Of a stretch of DNA of 33,316 bases, positions 17,046 through 27,573 are shown one piece after another. Source of the DNA: Thermoleophilia bacterium (GTDB lineage Bacteria > Actinomycetota > Thermoleophilia > Gaiellales > SKUG01). The stretch is taken from NCBI GenBank assembly GCA_025964435.1, contig JAOPYV010000052.1, forward strand, positions 1 to 33,316, in the 5' to 3' direction. The translations under genes and the position numbers were made by a program. The notes below the pieces were generated by a model. It worked only from the letters and a program-made list of their open reading frames with translations. It did not search any database and had not been told where the DNA came from. How positions within the stretch are numbered: the stretch's first letter is position 1; every line of letters begins with the position of its first letter.

Positions 17046-17861
17046 ATGTCGGCGATCGGTCTCACCCATGCACGGCGGCTGCCGCGTGCGCTGCGCTCCG
17101 CATTCCGCGGGCCGCGGCGCACGCAGGTCGCCGCCGACGAGCAGCTCAAGCTGGTCGACCACCTCGGCGAGCTGCGACGTCGGCTGGTCATCTCGTGCAG
17201 CTCGCTGCTCGTCGGCTTCGTGGGCGTGTTCCTGGTCCATACCGAGCTGATCGCGCTGCTCAACGAGCCGCTCAACGGGCTCAAGCCCGTGACGTTGGGG
17301 GTGGCCGAGCCGTTCATGACCGCGGTCAAGGTGAGCTTCATGGGCGCGATCGGCATCGCACTGCCGATCCTGCTGTGGCAGCTGTGGGGCTTCATCGCCC
17401 CGGCGTGCGAGGCGAAGTGGCGGCGCTCGGTCGCCGGTTACGTGGCGACGGGCACGATCCTGTTCATCACCGGCGTGACCTTCGCCTACATCATCGCGCT
17501 GCCGCAGGCCGTCGGCTTCCTGATCAACTTCGACTCCCAGCTCTACGACGTCCAGGTGCGTGCGCAGGAGTACTACACCTTCGCCGCGGCGGTGCTGCTG
17601 TCAGTCGGCCTCGTCTTCCAGCTGCCGGTCGTGCTCGTCTCGCTGGTGCGCTTCCGCGTGCTCAAGTACGAGACGCTGCGCTCGAATCGGCGGATCGCCT
17701 ACGTCGCGCTGGTCGGCCTCGCCGTGCTGATGCCCGGCGTCGATCCGGTGACGACGAGCATGTGGATCGTGCCGCTCGCGATCTTCTACGAGGTCAGCAT
17801 CCTGCTCGCGCGCCGCTGGGACAAGCAGCGGATCAAGCGCGAGGCGCTCGCGTCTTCCTGA
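17046..17861 (+). CDS. tatC: Sec-independent translocase protein TatC
   Basis: LVDHLGELRRRLVIS...EPFMTAVKVSFMGAIGIALPILLWQLWGFIAP. Confidence 0.96.
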   Translation: MSAIGLTHARRLPRALRSAFRGPRRTQVAADEQLKLVDHLGELRRRLVISCSSLLVGFVGVFLVHTELIALLNEPLNGLKPVTLGVAEPFMTAVKVSFMGAIGIALPILLWQLWGFIAPACEAKWRRSVAGYVATGTILFITGVTFAYIIALPQAVGFLINFDSQLYDVQVRAQEYYTFAAAVLLSVGLVFQLPVVLVSLVRFRVLKYETLRSNRRIAYVALVGLAVLMPGVDPVTTSMWIVPLAIFYEVSILLARRWDKQRIKREALASS

Positions 17862-19116
17862 TCACTTTCGGTGCGCCGTAGCCGTGCAGCACCTCGGGCA
17901 CGGCGATCGTCCCGTCCTCGTTCTGGTGGTTCTCGAAGATGGCGGCGATCGTGCGGCCGATCGCGAAGGCCGTGCCATTGAGCGTGTGCACGAACTCGGT
18001 GCCCTTCTCGCGGCGCACGCGCGCCTTGAGCCGACGCGCCTGGTAGTCGAGCGTGTTGGAGCAGGAGGTCAGCTCGCGGTAGCGCTGCTGGCCCGGGAAC
18101 CAGACCTCGATGTCGTACTTCTTCGCCGCAGGTGCGCCGAGGTCGCCGGCGGCGATGTTCACGACGCGATAGGGCAGCTCGAGCGCGGCGATGAGCTCTT
18201 CCTCGCGCGCGAGGATGAAGTCGTGCTCGGCGGTCGACTCACCCGGCTCGACGAACGAGAACATCTCGACCTTGTCGAACTGGTGCACGCGGATCAGGCC
18301 GCGCGTGTCCTTGCCGGCGGCGCCTGCCTCGCGGCGGAAGCAGCTCGAGACGCCGGCGTAGCGCAGCGGCAGCTCGTCGGCGTCGAGGATCTCGTCCATG
18401 TGCAGCGCGGCGAGCGGCACTTCGCTCGTGCCGACCAGGAAGAGGTCGTGGTTCTCCTCCGGGATGCGGTAGACCTGCGCCTCGTCGGCGGGGAAGAAGC
18501 CGGTGCCCCAGAGGGATTCCTCGCGCACGAGCACGGGCGGGACGACCGGCACGAAGCCGTGGCCGCCGAGCACGTCGAGCGCGAACTGGGTGAGCGCGTA
18601 CTGCAGGCGGGCTGCGTCGCCCTTGAGGTAGGCGAAGCGGCTGCCGGAGGTGCGGGCGCCGCGCTCCATGTCGATCACGTCGAGCGCGATGCCGAGGTCG
18701 AGGTGGTCGGTCGTGCCGCCCTCGACGATCAGCGGCTCGCCGACGCGGCGCAGCTCGGTGCCCTCGTCCTCGCCGCCGGTCGGCACGTCGTCCTGGACGA
18801 TGTTGGGGATCGTCACCAGCAGCGCGTCGAGCTGCTCGCTGGCGGTCTTGAGGGCCTCCTCGGTCGCGGCGAGGCGGTCGCCGAGCTCACGGACGGCGGC
18901 CTTGGCGGCCTCGACGTCGTCGCCGCGCTTGGCGGCTGCGCCGATCTCCTTGGACGCGGAGTTGCGCTCGGCGCGCAGGTCGTCGGCCTCGGTGTTGAGC
19001 CGGCGGCGCGTCTCATCGAGCGTGGTGAACTGGGACAGGTCGATCGAGGCGCCGCGGCGGCGCAGCGATTCTTCGACGACTTCAGGGGTATCGCGGATGA
19101 GCTTGATGTCCAACAT
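17833..19116 (-). CDS. serS: Seryl-tRNA synthetase
   Basis: MLDIKLIRDTPEVVEESLRRRG; GTSEVPLAALH; SSCFRREAGAAGKDTRGLIRVHQFDKVE; ELTSCSNTLDYQARRL; LNGTAFAIGRTIAAIFENHQ. Confidence 0.98.
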   Translation of the reverse strand: MLDIKLIRDTPEVVEESLRRRGASIDLSQFTTLDETRRRLNTEADDLRAERNSASKEIGAAAKRGDDVEAAKAAVRELGDRLAATEEALKTASEQLDALLVTIPNIVQDDVPTGGEDEGTELRRVGEPLIVEGGTTDHLDLGIALDVIDMERGARTSGSRFAYLKGDAARLQYALTQFALDVLGGHGFVPVVPPVLVREESLWGTGFFPADEAQVYRIPEENHDLFLVGTSEVPLAALHMDEILDADELPLRYAGVSSCFRREAGAAGKDTRGLIRVHQFDKVEMFSFVEPGESTAEHDFILAREEELIAALELPYRVVNIAAGDLGAPAAKKYDIEVWFPGQQRYRELTSCSNTLDYQARRLKARVRREKGTEFVHTLNGTAFAIGRTIAAIFENHQNEDGTIAVPEVLHGYGAPKVIRKTRAPRA

Positions 19117-19122
19117 GTGCGA

Positions 19123-19128
19123 AGGCTA
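19123..19128 (-). promoter_or_regulatory. Putative leaderless -10 element TAGCCT of serS
   Basis: TAGCCT-6 nt-ATG on the minus strand. Confidence 0.4.
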
Positions 19129-19242
19129 CCCGCTGCGCGTGATGCGCGCGAGGGTCGGCGACCTCGGCGGGCCATGGGCGGCGCGTCGTCGCACTCGACG
19201 TGTCGCACATGAGCATCCAATAGGAGACATGAGGTACGACAC

Positions 19243-19319
19243 GTCATGGCGCGGTGGCGTCACGGCGCCGTGGCGTCAGTGCCCGGTGGCCCCGTCATGA
19301 CGCGGTGGCGTCAGGGCGC
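19243..19319. repeat. Two imperfect 26-bp direct repeats with a partial third copy between them
   Basis: gtcatggcgcggtggcgtcacggcgc (19243-19268) vs gtcatgacgcggtggcgtcagggcgc (19294-19319); cgccgtggcgtcag between. Confidence 0.6.
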
Positions 19320-19730
19320 GGTCTTGGCGGGTTTGGTCGCGCCGCGGCCGCCGGACTGTTCCTCGGCGGGTGGGCCGGTGCCGGCGACCTGGGCGACGTA
19401 GCGCGCCAGCAGGTCGGCTTCCTCGTCGGAGAACTTGCCCTCGAAGGACGGCATGCCGCCGCCGCCGCTGTCGATCTGCTCGCGGACGCGCTCGGCATCG
19501 GGCTGGAGCTGGTCGAGGTCGGGGCCGAACGTGCCGGCGGCATTGGCGTCGCCGAGCGAGTGGCAGACGCGACAGGTCGACTGGAAGAGCTGGCGCCCTT
19601 CCTCCACGTCGATCGGCTCGGTCTCGTCGTTGATGCTGCTCGAGCCGGGGGCGGTGCAGCCGCCCGCGAACAGCGACAGCGCCGCAAGCAGGGCAAGGAG
19701 GGGCAGTCGTCGACGGCGGAAGCGGAGCAC
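19311..19730 (-). CDS. Cytochrome c lipoprotein
   Basis: Lipobox LSLFAGGC; single CRVCH heme motif; GRQLFQSTCRVCHSLG...MPSFEGKFSDEEADLLARYV; start uncertain (GTG 19730 proposed). Confidence 0.82.
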   Translation of the reverse strand: MLRFRRRRLPLLALLAALSLFAGGCTAPGSSSINDETEPIDVEEGRQLFQSTCRVCHSLGDANAAGTFGPDLDQLQPDAERVREQIDSGGGGMPSFEGKFSDEEADLLARYVAQVAGTGPPAEEQSGGRGATKPAKTAP

Positions 19731-19768
19731 GAGGGGTGCATACCCACGCGCGCACGAGGCAATGCAGC

Positions 19769-19774
19769 TAGAGT
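19769..19774 (+). promoter_or_regulatory. Putative leaderless -10 element TAGAGT
   Basis: TAGAGT-7 nt-ATG (19782). Confidence 0.45.
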
Positions 19775-19781
19775 TTCTGCC

Positions 19782-20867
19782 ATGGACCTCTCCGCTGAAG
19801 CTTCCGCACCCGCCACAGCCCACGCCATCGACACGGACCTGCTGGACCTGATCCAGAACGAGTTCCCGCTCGTGGCACGGCCCTACGCGGCATTCGCGGA
19901 GAAGCTGGGCGTCGACGAGGAGCTCGTCATCGCGCGCATCGCCGCGCTGCGCGAGGCCGGCCAGATCCGCCAGATCAGCGCGATCTTCGACACGCGTCGC
20001 CTCGGTTACCGCTCGATGCTCGCCGCCGCGACGATCGCCGGCGACCAGGACGCGATCGATCGCGCCGCCGCCATCTTCAGCGCCCACCCGGGCGTCACGC
20101 ACAACTACCTGCGCGACCACGAGCTCAACGTCTGGTTCACGCTCGCCGTACCGCCGGACTCCAAGATCGGCCTCGAGGCGACGATCGACCTGCTCGGTGA
20201 GCTGGCCAACGTCGAGGTCATGCGCCACATGCCGTCGAAGCGCTTCTTCAAGATCGGCGTCGACCTCGACGTGAAGGGCGACCGCAGCCCGGACGCCAAG
20301 AAGGTCGTCAAGGCGCCGCAGGTGCAGGCACCCGCAGCCGAATCGCTGACCGACCGCGACAAGGATGCGATCCGCGCGCTGCAGATCGACCTGCCCGCCG
20401 TCGCCCGTCCCTTCCTCGAGCTCGCCGAGCAGTACGGCTTCGACGAGGCCGAGCTGCTCAAGCGCGGCCACGCCTTCCTCACGACCGGCCAGATGCGCCG
20501 CTTCGCCGCCGTGCTCGCGCACCGCAAGGCGGGCTTCGTCTACAACGGCATGGGCGTCTGGAAGGTCCCGGTCGAGCGCCTCGACGAGATCGGTCAGATC
20601 ATGGCGGGCTTCCGTGGCGTGTCGCACTGCTACGAGCGCCCGACCTACCCCGGCTGGCCCTACAACATCTTCTCGATGACACACGGCCGCGAGAAGGCCG
20701 ACTGTGAAAACGTGCTCGAGGCGATCGCCAAGGAGATCGGCGTCACGAAGGACGACTACATCGTCCTGTACTCCACCAAGGAGTACAAGAAGACGCGCGT
20801 GTCGTACTTCACGCCTGAGATGTACGCGTGGGAAGACGTCCACGCGCCGCTGCTCAGCCCCTCCTGA
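19782..20867 (+). CDS. Fused AhbA/AhbB-like siroheme decarboxylase (two Lrp/AsnC-type modules)
   Basis: Module 1: IQNEFPLVARPYAAFAEKLGVDEE...GQIRQISAIFDTRRLGYRSML...GVTHNYLRDHELNVWFTL; module 2: LQIDLPAVARPFLELAEQYGFDE...GVSHCYERPTYPGWPYNIFSMTHGR. Confidence 0.88.
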   Translation: MDLSAEASAPATAHAIDTDLLDLIQNEFPLVARPYAAFAEKLGVDEELVIARIAALREAGQIRQISAIFDTRRLGYRSMLAAATIAGDQDAIDRAAAIFSAHPGVTHNYLRDHELNVWFTLAVPPDSKIGLEATIDLLGELANVEVMRHMPSKRFFKIGVDLDVKGDRSPDAKKVVKAPQVQAPAAESLTDRDKDAIRALQIDLPAVARPFLELAEQYGFDEAELLKRGHAFLTTGQMRRFAAVLAHRKAGFVYNGMGVWKVPVERLDEIGQIMAGFRGVSHCYERPTYPGWPYNIFSMTHGREKADCENVLEAIAKEIGVTKDDYIVLYSTKEYKKTRVSYFTPEMYAWEDVHAPLLSPS

Positions 20868-21012
20868 CGAGAGCGGCCGTGCGCCGGCCGCTTCCCCCCT
20901 GCGAGTACCCCCTTGCCGGTTCCGTCGACCCGTCGTACCTTCGAGGAGGAGCTGGGGTCGTCACGGTTGATGCAGACCCCCGGGGAACACACAGTCAGTT
21001 GGGGGATCCACC

Positions 21013-21978
21013 ATGGCCACTCGCTCGAGGGCACGTCATTTTCACGCAACCGCCCGCGCACTCAATGCCGCGGCGGCAACACGAGGCGACGCGGACGGCA
21101 TGCTCGTGACCGCTGAGGTCTCGGATGTCGACATCCAGTCGATCATCGCCGGCTCGATGGCCGGAACCGACACGTCGATCGCCTCGATGTCAGTCGAGCC
21201 ATCATTGACACCGATCACGCTGCCCGTCAGCGCGATGCCCGCCGAGGAGCTCGTGCACCTGCACGAGGAGCTGCGCTGGGCCGAGAGCAAGCTGATGCAG
21301 GCCTCGGAGCGACTGGCCGAGGCGCAGGAAGCCCGCCGCAAGGACCTCGTCGCACTGGCCGTCATGCGGCGCGAGCTGCTCGGCTCCTTCGCTGCCGAGC
21401 GTTCCTGGCTGCAGGGCTCGGTCCGCTACTTCGCCGACATCCACCCGGCGCTGGTCGAGCGTGAGCTCGAGCTGGCCGACCTCGTCGACAACGGCGTGCG
21501 CACCGAATCGGTCATCCACGAGCTGGCCGCCGTGCGCTCCGAGCGCAAGCTGTTCGATATCGCACTGGCGCAGGCCGGCGTGCAGCTGGCCCGGGTCGAG
21601 GACAACCAGGCATCGAGCGAGTACCAGGTTGCGAGCGAGGCCTACGAGCGCGAGCCCGATGGTGCCTCGATGCGGGAGCTGGCGCGACTGCGCGCACTCT
21701 CCACGCGCCAGCGCCGTGAGGCGGTTCGCCTCCGCGGCGAGGCGACGCTGCTGCTCGACGAGATGGGCATCGTCGGGGGCATGGGTGAAGTGACCGCGGC
21801 CAACGCATTCCTCGCAGCCGAGTACGAAGGCGACGAGCGCGCAGCTGACCGCATGGATCGACTGCGCGTGGCGCAGGTCGAGCTGGAGCTCGGTCGACTG
21901 CCCGAGCCCGAGGCGGCATGGAAGAGCGGGATCAAGCACCCCGTGCACTTCATGCGCGCACGTCGCACGACGCGCTGA
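21013..21978 (+). CDS. Hypothetical alpha-helical/coiled-coil protein
   Basis: 321 aa; long Ala/Glu/Arg/Leu-rich heptad-like region; SD-like ggggga upstream; no family recognised. Confidence 0.65.
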   Translation: MATRSRARHFHATARALNAAAATRGDADGMLVTAEVSDVDIQSIIAGSMAGTDTSIASMSVEPSLTPITLPVSAMPAEELVHLHEELRWAESKLMQASERLAEAQEARRKDLVALAVMRRELLGSFAAERSWLQGSVRYFADIHPALVERELELADLVDNGVRTESVIHELAAVRSERKLFDIALAQAGVQLARVEDNQASSEYQVASEAYEREPDGASMRELARLRALSTRQRREAVRLRGEATLLLDEMGIVGGMGEVTAANAFLAAEYEGDERAADRMDRLRVAQVELELGRLPEPEAAWKSGIKHPVHFMRARRTTR

Positions 21979-22026
21979 GGCGCTGAGGCGCGAACGAGCG
22001 AGCAAGCAAGGACTGTGAGATCGATG

Positions 22027-22051
22027 GGGACGGCAGCTTCGGCGCCGTCCC
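22027..22051. terminator. Bidirectional terminator hairpin with cUUCGg tetraloop
   Basis: gggacggc-a-gc-TTCG-gc-gccgtccc between convergent ORF 21978 and nuoN. Confidence 0.65.
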
Positions 22052-22058
22052 TGTCGCG

Positions 22059-23651
22059 TTACTCGGCAGCGGCGGGCGCCGTCTGCGCGACCGGGCCGGG
22101 AGCCGCGGCAGCGTCGACGTTGGTGCAGTCATCGCCGCGCTGGGCGAGGTTCGCCTTCACGTCGCAGCCGAGCTCGAACACCTTGTTCGGCACGAAGGCG
22201 AGCAGCAGCGTGGCTCCGGCCAGCGCGACGGCGAGGCCGGAGACGACGGGCAGCTGCGTGCCAGCGGACCAGCGATGGTCGCCCGTGCTGGCGGCCGGCA
22301 GGTTCACCGCTGCCGCAGCAGCGCGCGCCGCGTTCGGCTCGCGCATGTAGAGCTCGACGATCACGCGCAGGTAGTAGCCGAGGCTCACGACCGAACCGAG
22401 CGCACCGACGACGGCGAGCCAGGCGTAGCCGCTCTCGACGGCGCCGTCGAAGAGGCCGAACTTGGAGAAGAAGCCGGCGGTCGGCGGGATGCCCGCGAGC
22501 GAGAGGCTGCAGACGACGAGGCCGAAGGCAGGCAGCGCGTGGCCGATCGAGCGGCCCTCGCTCGCCCAGCCGCGACCGGCGAGGTCGGCGAAGGTAGCGT
22601 CGCGGCCGATCTCACGCTCGAGCACGACGACGTAGGCAAAGGCACCGAGCGTCATCGCGGTGTAGACGATCAGCGCGTAGACGAGCGCCGGGATGCCGGT
22701 CGTGTCCCAGCCGACGATGCCGCAGAGCAGGTAGCCGGCCTGGGCGATCGAGGAGTAGGCGAGCATGCGCTTGAGGTGCAGCTGGCCGAGCGCACCGGCG
22801 TTGCCGATGACGATGCTGGCGACGGCGAGACCGGCGACGATCGGCACCCAGGTGCTCGACTCGGCGCCGAAGGCGGTGACCAGCACGCGGGCGAGCACGA
22901 GGAATCCGACGGCCTTGGTCGCCGTGCTCATGAAGGCGGTGACGGGGGTGCCCGCACCCTCGTAGACGTCGGGCGTCCACCAGTGCATCGGCGCTGCGCC
23001 GATCTTGAAGGCGAGGCCACCGAGCACGAGCGCCGCGCCCGCGAAGAGCAGGATGCCGCGCGAATCGGAGTCGCCGATCACGGCGAGGTCGAAGGAGCCG
23101 GTCGCGCCATAGACGAGCGCGGTGCCATAGAGCAGGACGGCGCTGGAAAGGCCGCCGATGATCAGGTACTTGAGCCCGGATTCGAGCGAGGCGCTGCGAT
23201 CGGCGTCGAGCGCGCAGAGCACGTAGAGCGAGATCGAGAACAGCTCGAGCCCGATGAACAGCGAGACGAAGGAACCCGACGCGGCGAACAGGCTCATGCC
23301 GCAGACAGCGGTCAGCAGCAGCGCGTGGAACTCACCGTGGCGCCCATCGTTGGCGCGCCCGCGCACCGCGAGGCCGACGGCGACGAGACCGCTGATCACG
23401 GCGATCAGGCGGCCGGCGTTCGCCAGCTCATCCGAATCGATGAGGCCAGCGAAGGCGCCGTAGCGCGAGACATTGAACTCCATCAGCACGAAGACGAAGG
23501 TCGCGATCAGCGTGGCGCTGGTCAGCGCGATGCTGGCGACGCGGTTCCACTGCTTGCGGCCCATGCCGACGAGCAGCACGACCATGGCACCAACGGCCGT
23601 GATCAGCTCCGGCAGGATGGCGAACCAGTCAAGTTCCGGCTTGGGGATCAA
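22059..23651 (-). CDS. nuoN: NADH-quinone oxidoreductase subunit N
   Basis: Multi-TM; GGLAFKIGAAPMHWWTPDVYEGAGTPVTAFMSTATKAVGF. Confidence 0.95.
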   Translation of the reverse strand: MIPKPELDWFAILPELITAVGAMVVLLVGMGRKQWNRVASIALTSATLIATFVFVLMEFNVSRYGAFAGLIDSDELANAGRLIAVISGLVAVGLAVRGRANDGRHGEFHALLLTAVCGMSLFAASGSFVSLFIGLELFSISLYVLCALDADRSASLESGLKYLIIGGLSSAVLLYGTALVYGATGSFDLAVIGDSDSRGILLFAGAALVLGGLAFKIGAAPMHWWTPDVYEGAGTPVTAFMSTATKAVGFLVLARVLVTAFGAESSTWVPIVAGLAVASIVIGNAGALGQLHLKRMLAYSSIAQAGYLLCGIVGWDTTGIPALVYALIVYTAMTLGAFAYVVVLEREIGRDATFADLAGRGWASEGRSIGHALPAFGLVVCSLSLAGIPPTAGFFSKFGLFDGAVESGYAWLAVVGALGSVVSLGYYLRVIVELYMREPNAARAAAAAVNLPAASTGDHRWSAGTQLPVVSGLAVALAGATLLLAFVPNKVFELGCDVKANLAQRGDDCTNVDAAAAPGPVAQTAPAAAE

Positions 23652-25294
23652 TGGTCCGTCTCCTTGGCGCTTGCGACGAGCGGATCCGCGCCGACCTGGA
23701 TCGCCACGGGCGGCTCGTTCATCGAGCGGCGTGCAATGTTCGGCCAGACGCTCAGCGCCACGAGGGCGACGATTGCCGGAACGACGATGAGCAGCTCACG
23801 CCAGCCGAGGTCGGCGCCGAAGCGCTCCTGGGCGGGTGCACTGTCCTCGGCGACCTGCGCGCTGCTGGTCATCGTGATGCCGGCGATCAGGCGCAGCGCA
23901 TACATCGCGGCGAGCACGACGGCGATTGCGCCGATCGTGCCGACGACCATGCCACTGACATCGCCGCGGAAGACACCGCTGAGGATGAGCAGCTCGCCGG
24001 CGAAGGTCGAGGCGCCGGGCACCGCGAGCATGACGAGCGTCAGCACGAGGCCGATCGTCGCGAGGCGCGCGCGGCCGGTGCCGAGGCCACCGAGCTTGGC
24101 GAAGGTGCGCTCGCCGGTGCGGATCTCGACGATGCCGATCAGCAGGAACATCGCGGCGCTGACGAGTCCGTGGTTGAGCGACTGCAGGTAGGCGCCCGAG
24201 ACGCCCTGCGTGCCGCCGTCGCCGAGGTACGCCATCAGGCCCAGCACGATCAGGCCCATCTGGGCGAGCGAGGAGTAGGCGACCACGCCGCGCATGTCGG
24301 GCTGGCGGAAGGCGGCGAAGGAGCCGTAGACGAGGCTGAACAGCGCGACCCAGGTCAGCACGGCGCCGGGCCAGTCGTCGAGGCGGCCCGGGAAGAGCGG
24401 GAGCACGACGACGAAGAAGCCGAAGAAGGCGGCCTTGGAGATGAGACCGGAGAGCACCGCGGTGACTTCGGCCGGTGCCTGGCGGTAGGCGAGCGGCAGC
24501 CACCCCTGGAACGGCACGAGCGGCGCCTTGATCGCGAACGCCACGATGAACGAGAGCATGATCCACGGCGAGAGCGTCAATCCGCCATCGGCGACCAGCT
24601 GCGAGAGCGCCGGCAGCGAGAAGGTCGCGGAGTCGGCGAGGTCGCCGCCGGCCTTGGCGAAGGCCTCGTTCGCGGCGACGCCGGTGGCGATCACGCCGAC
24701 CAGCATCGGCAGGCTGCCGAGCAGCGTGTAGATGAACATCGACATCGTCGCGCGGATGCGCAGCTCCCCACCCCACGTGCCGACGAGCACGAGCAGCGGC
24801 ACGAGCATGAGCTCGAAGAAGACGTAGAAGAGCACGAGGTCGCGCGAGACGAACAGGCCCGTCAGCGCGGCCGCCGTCAGCCACAGCAGGCCTTGCATCG
24901 CGGCCGGGCGCGGGCGATCGGCCCACCAGGAGAAGGCGGAAGCCGAGGCCGTGACGAGCGTCGTCAGTGCGATCAGGCCGAGCGCCGCGTAGCCGAAGGC
25001 GACGTGGTACTCGATGCCCCACTGCGGGAACCACTCGGTGCACTGCGCGAGCACGAACCGTGCACCCTGCTCCGGCAGCGCGTCGCCGCACGTCGGGGCA
25101 ACGCCCGAGGCGTGCGAGTCGGCGTACCTCGACAGCTGCACGGCGCCGACGATCAGCAGCGCGCTCTGCAAGAGGAACGTCACGAGCGACGCGAGTGCTG
25201 CCGCGCGGCGCGTCATCATCGAGAGCGCGACGAGGCCGCCGGCTGCGGGGACGATGATCAGGAGCGTTGCGATGGAGAAGGCGTTGTCACCCAT
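23648..25294 (-). CDS. nuoM: NADH-quinone oxidoreductase subunit M
   Basis: FYVFFELMLVPLLVLVGTWGG; AIKAPLVPFQGWLPLAYRQAPAEVTAVLSGLISKAAFFG. Confidence 0.96.
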   Translation of the reverse strand: MGDNAFSIATLLIIVPAAGGLVALSMMTRRAAALASLVTFLLQSALLIVGAVQLSRYADSHASGVAPTCGDALPEQGARFVLAQCTEWFPQWGIEYHVAFGYAALGLIALTTLVTASASAFSWWADRPRPAAMQGLLWLTAAALTGLFVSRDLVLFYVFFELMLVPLLVLVGTWGGELRIRATMSMFIYTLLGSLPMLVGVIATGVAANEAFAKAGGDLADSATFSLPALSQLVADGGLTLSPWIMLSFIVAFAIKAPLVPFQGWLPLAYRQAPAEVTAVLSGLISKAAFFGFFVVVLPLFPGRLDDWPGAVLTWVALFSLVYGSFAAFRQPDMRGVVAYSSLAQMGLIVLGLMAYLGDGGTQGVSGAYLQSLNHGLVSAAMFLLIGIVEIRTGERTFAKLGGLGTGRARLATIGLVLTLVMLAVPGASTFAGELLILSGVFRGDVSGMVVGTIGAIAVVLAAMYALRLIAGITMTSSAQVAEDSAPAQERFGADLGWRELLIVVPAIVALVALSVWPNIARRSMNEPPVAIQVGADPLVASAKETDH

Positions 25295-25300
25295 GGTCGA

Positions 25301-27267
<1,967 letters not shown>

Positions 27268-27271
<4 letters not shown>

Positions 27272-27573
27272 CCGTGCAGCTCCGTGAGTTCATCGGTGTC
27301 GAGCTCGCGGCGTAGGTGGCTGAGCGCCACCACGATGCCGAGGCCGACGACGACCTCGCTCGCGGCGATCGCCATCACGACGATCGCGAAGATCTGGCCA
27401 TCATGCACGCCGTGCGTGCGGGAGAAGGCGACGAGCGCCAGGTTGCCTGCGTTGAGCATGATCTCGATGCTCAGCAGCACGACCAGCGCGTTGCGGCGCA
27501 TCAGCACGCCGGCAGCACCGATCGAGAAGAGGACCGCGCTCAGCGCGACGAACCATTCGACGTCGACCGTCAT
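27268..27573 (-). CDS. nuoK: NADH-quinone oxidoreductase subunit K
   Basis: 101 aa; LSIEIMLNAGNLALVAFS...VVMAIAASEVVVGLGIVVAL. Confidence 0.95.

Noticed and set aside
17884-19212. 442-aa + strand ORF opposite serS
   Set aside because: Shadow ORF; serS on the minus strand is unambiguous.
19117-19310. T-box riboswitch upstream of serS
   Set aside because: The TAGCCT element lies 6 nt from the ATG, suggesting a leaderless transcript, and I could not identify a T-box consensus or specifier stem.
19731-20843. N-terminal extension of the cytochrome c ORF (19311-20843 as listed)
   Set aside because: The extension is antisense to the Ahb fusion and lacks coding character. The lipoprotein signal begins near 19730.
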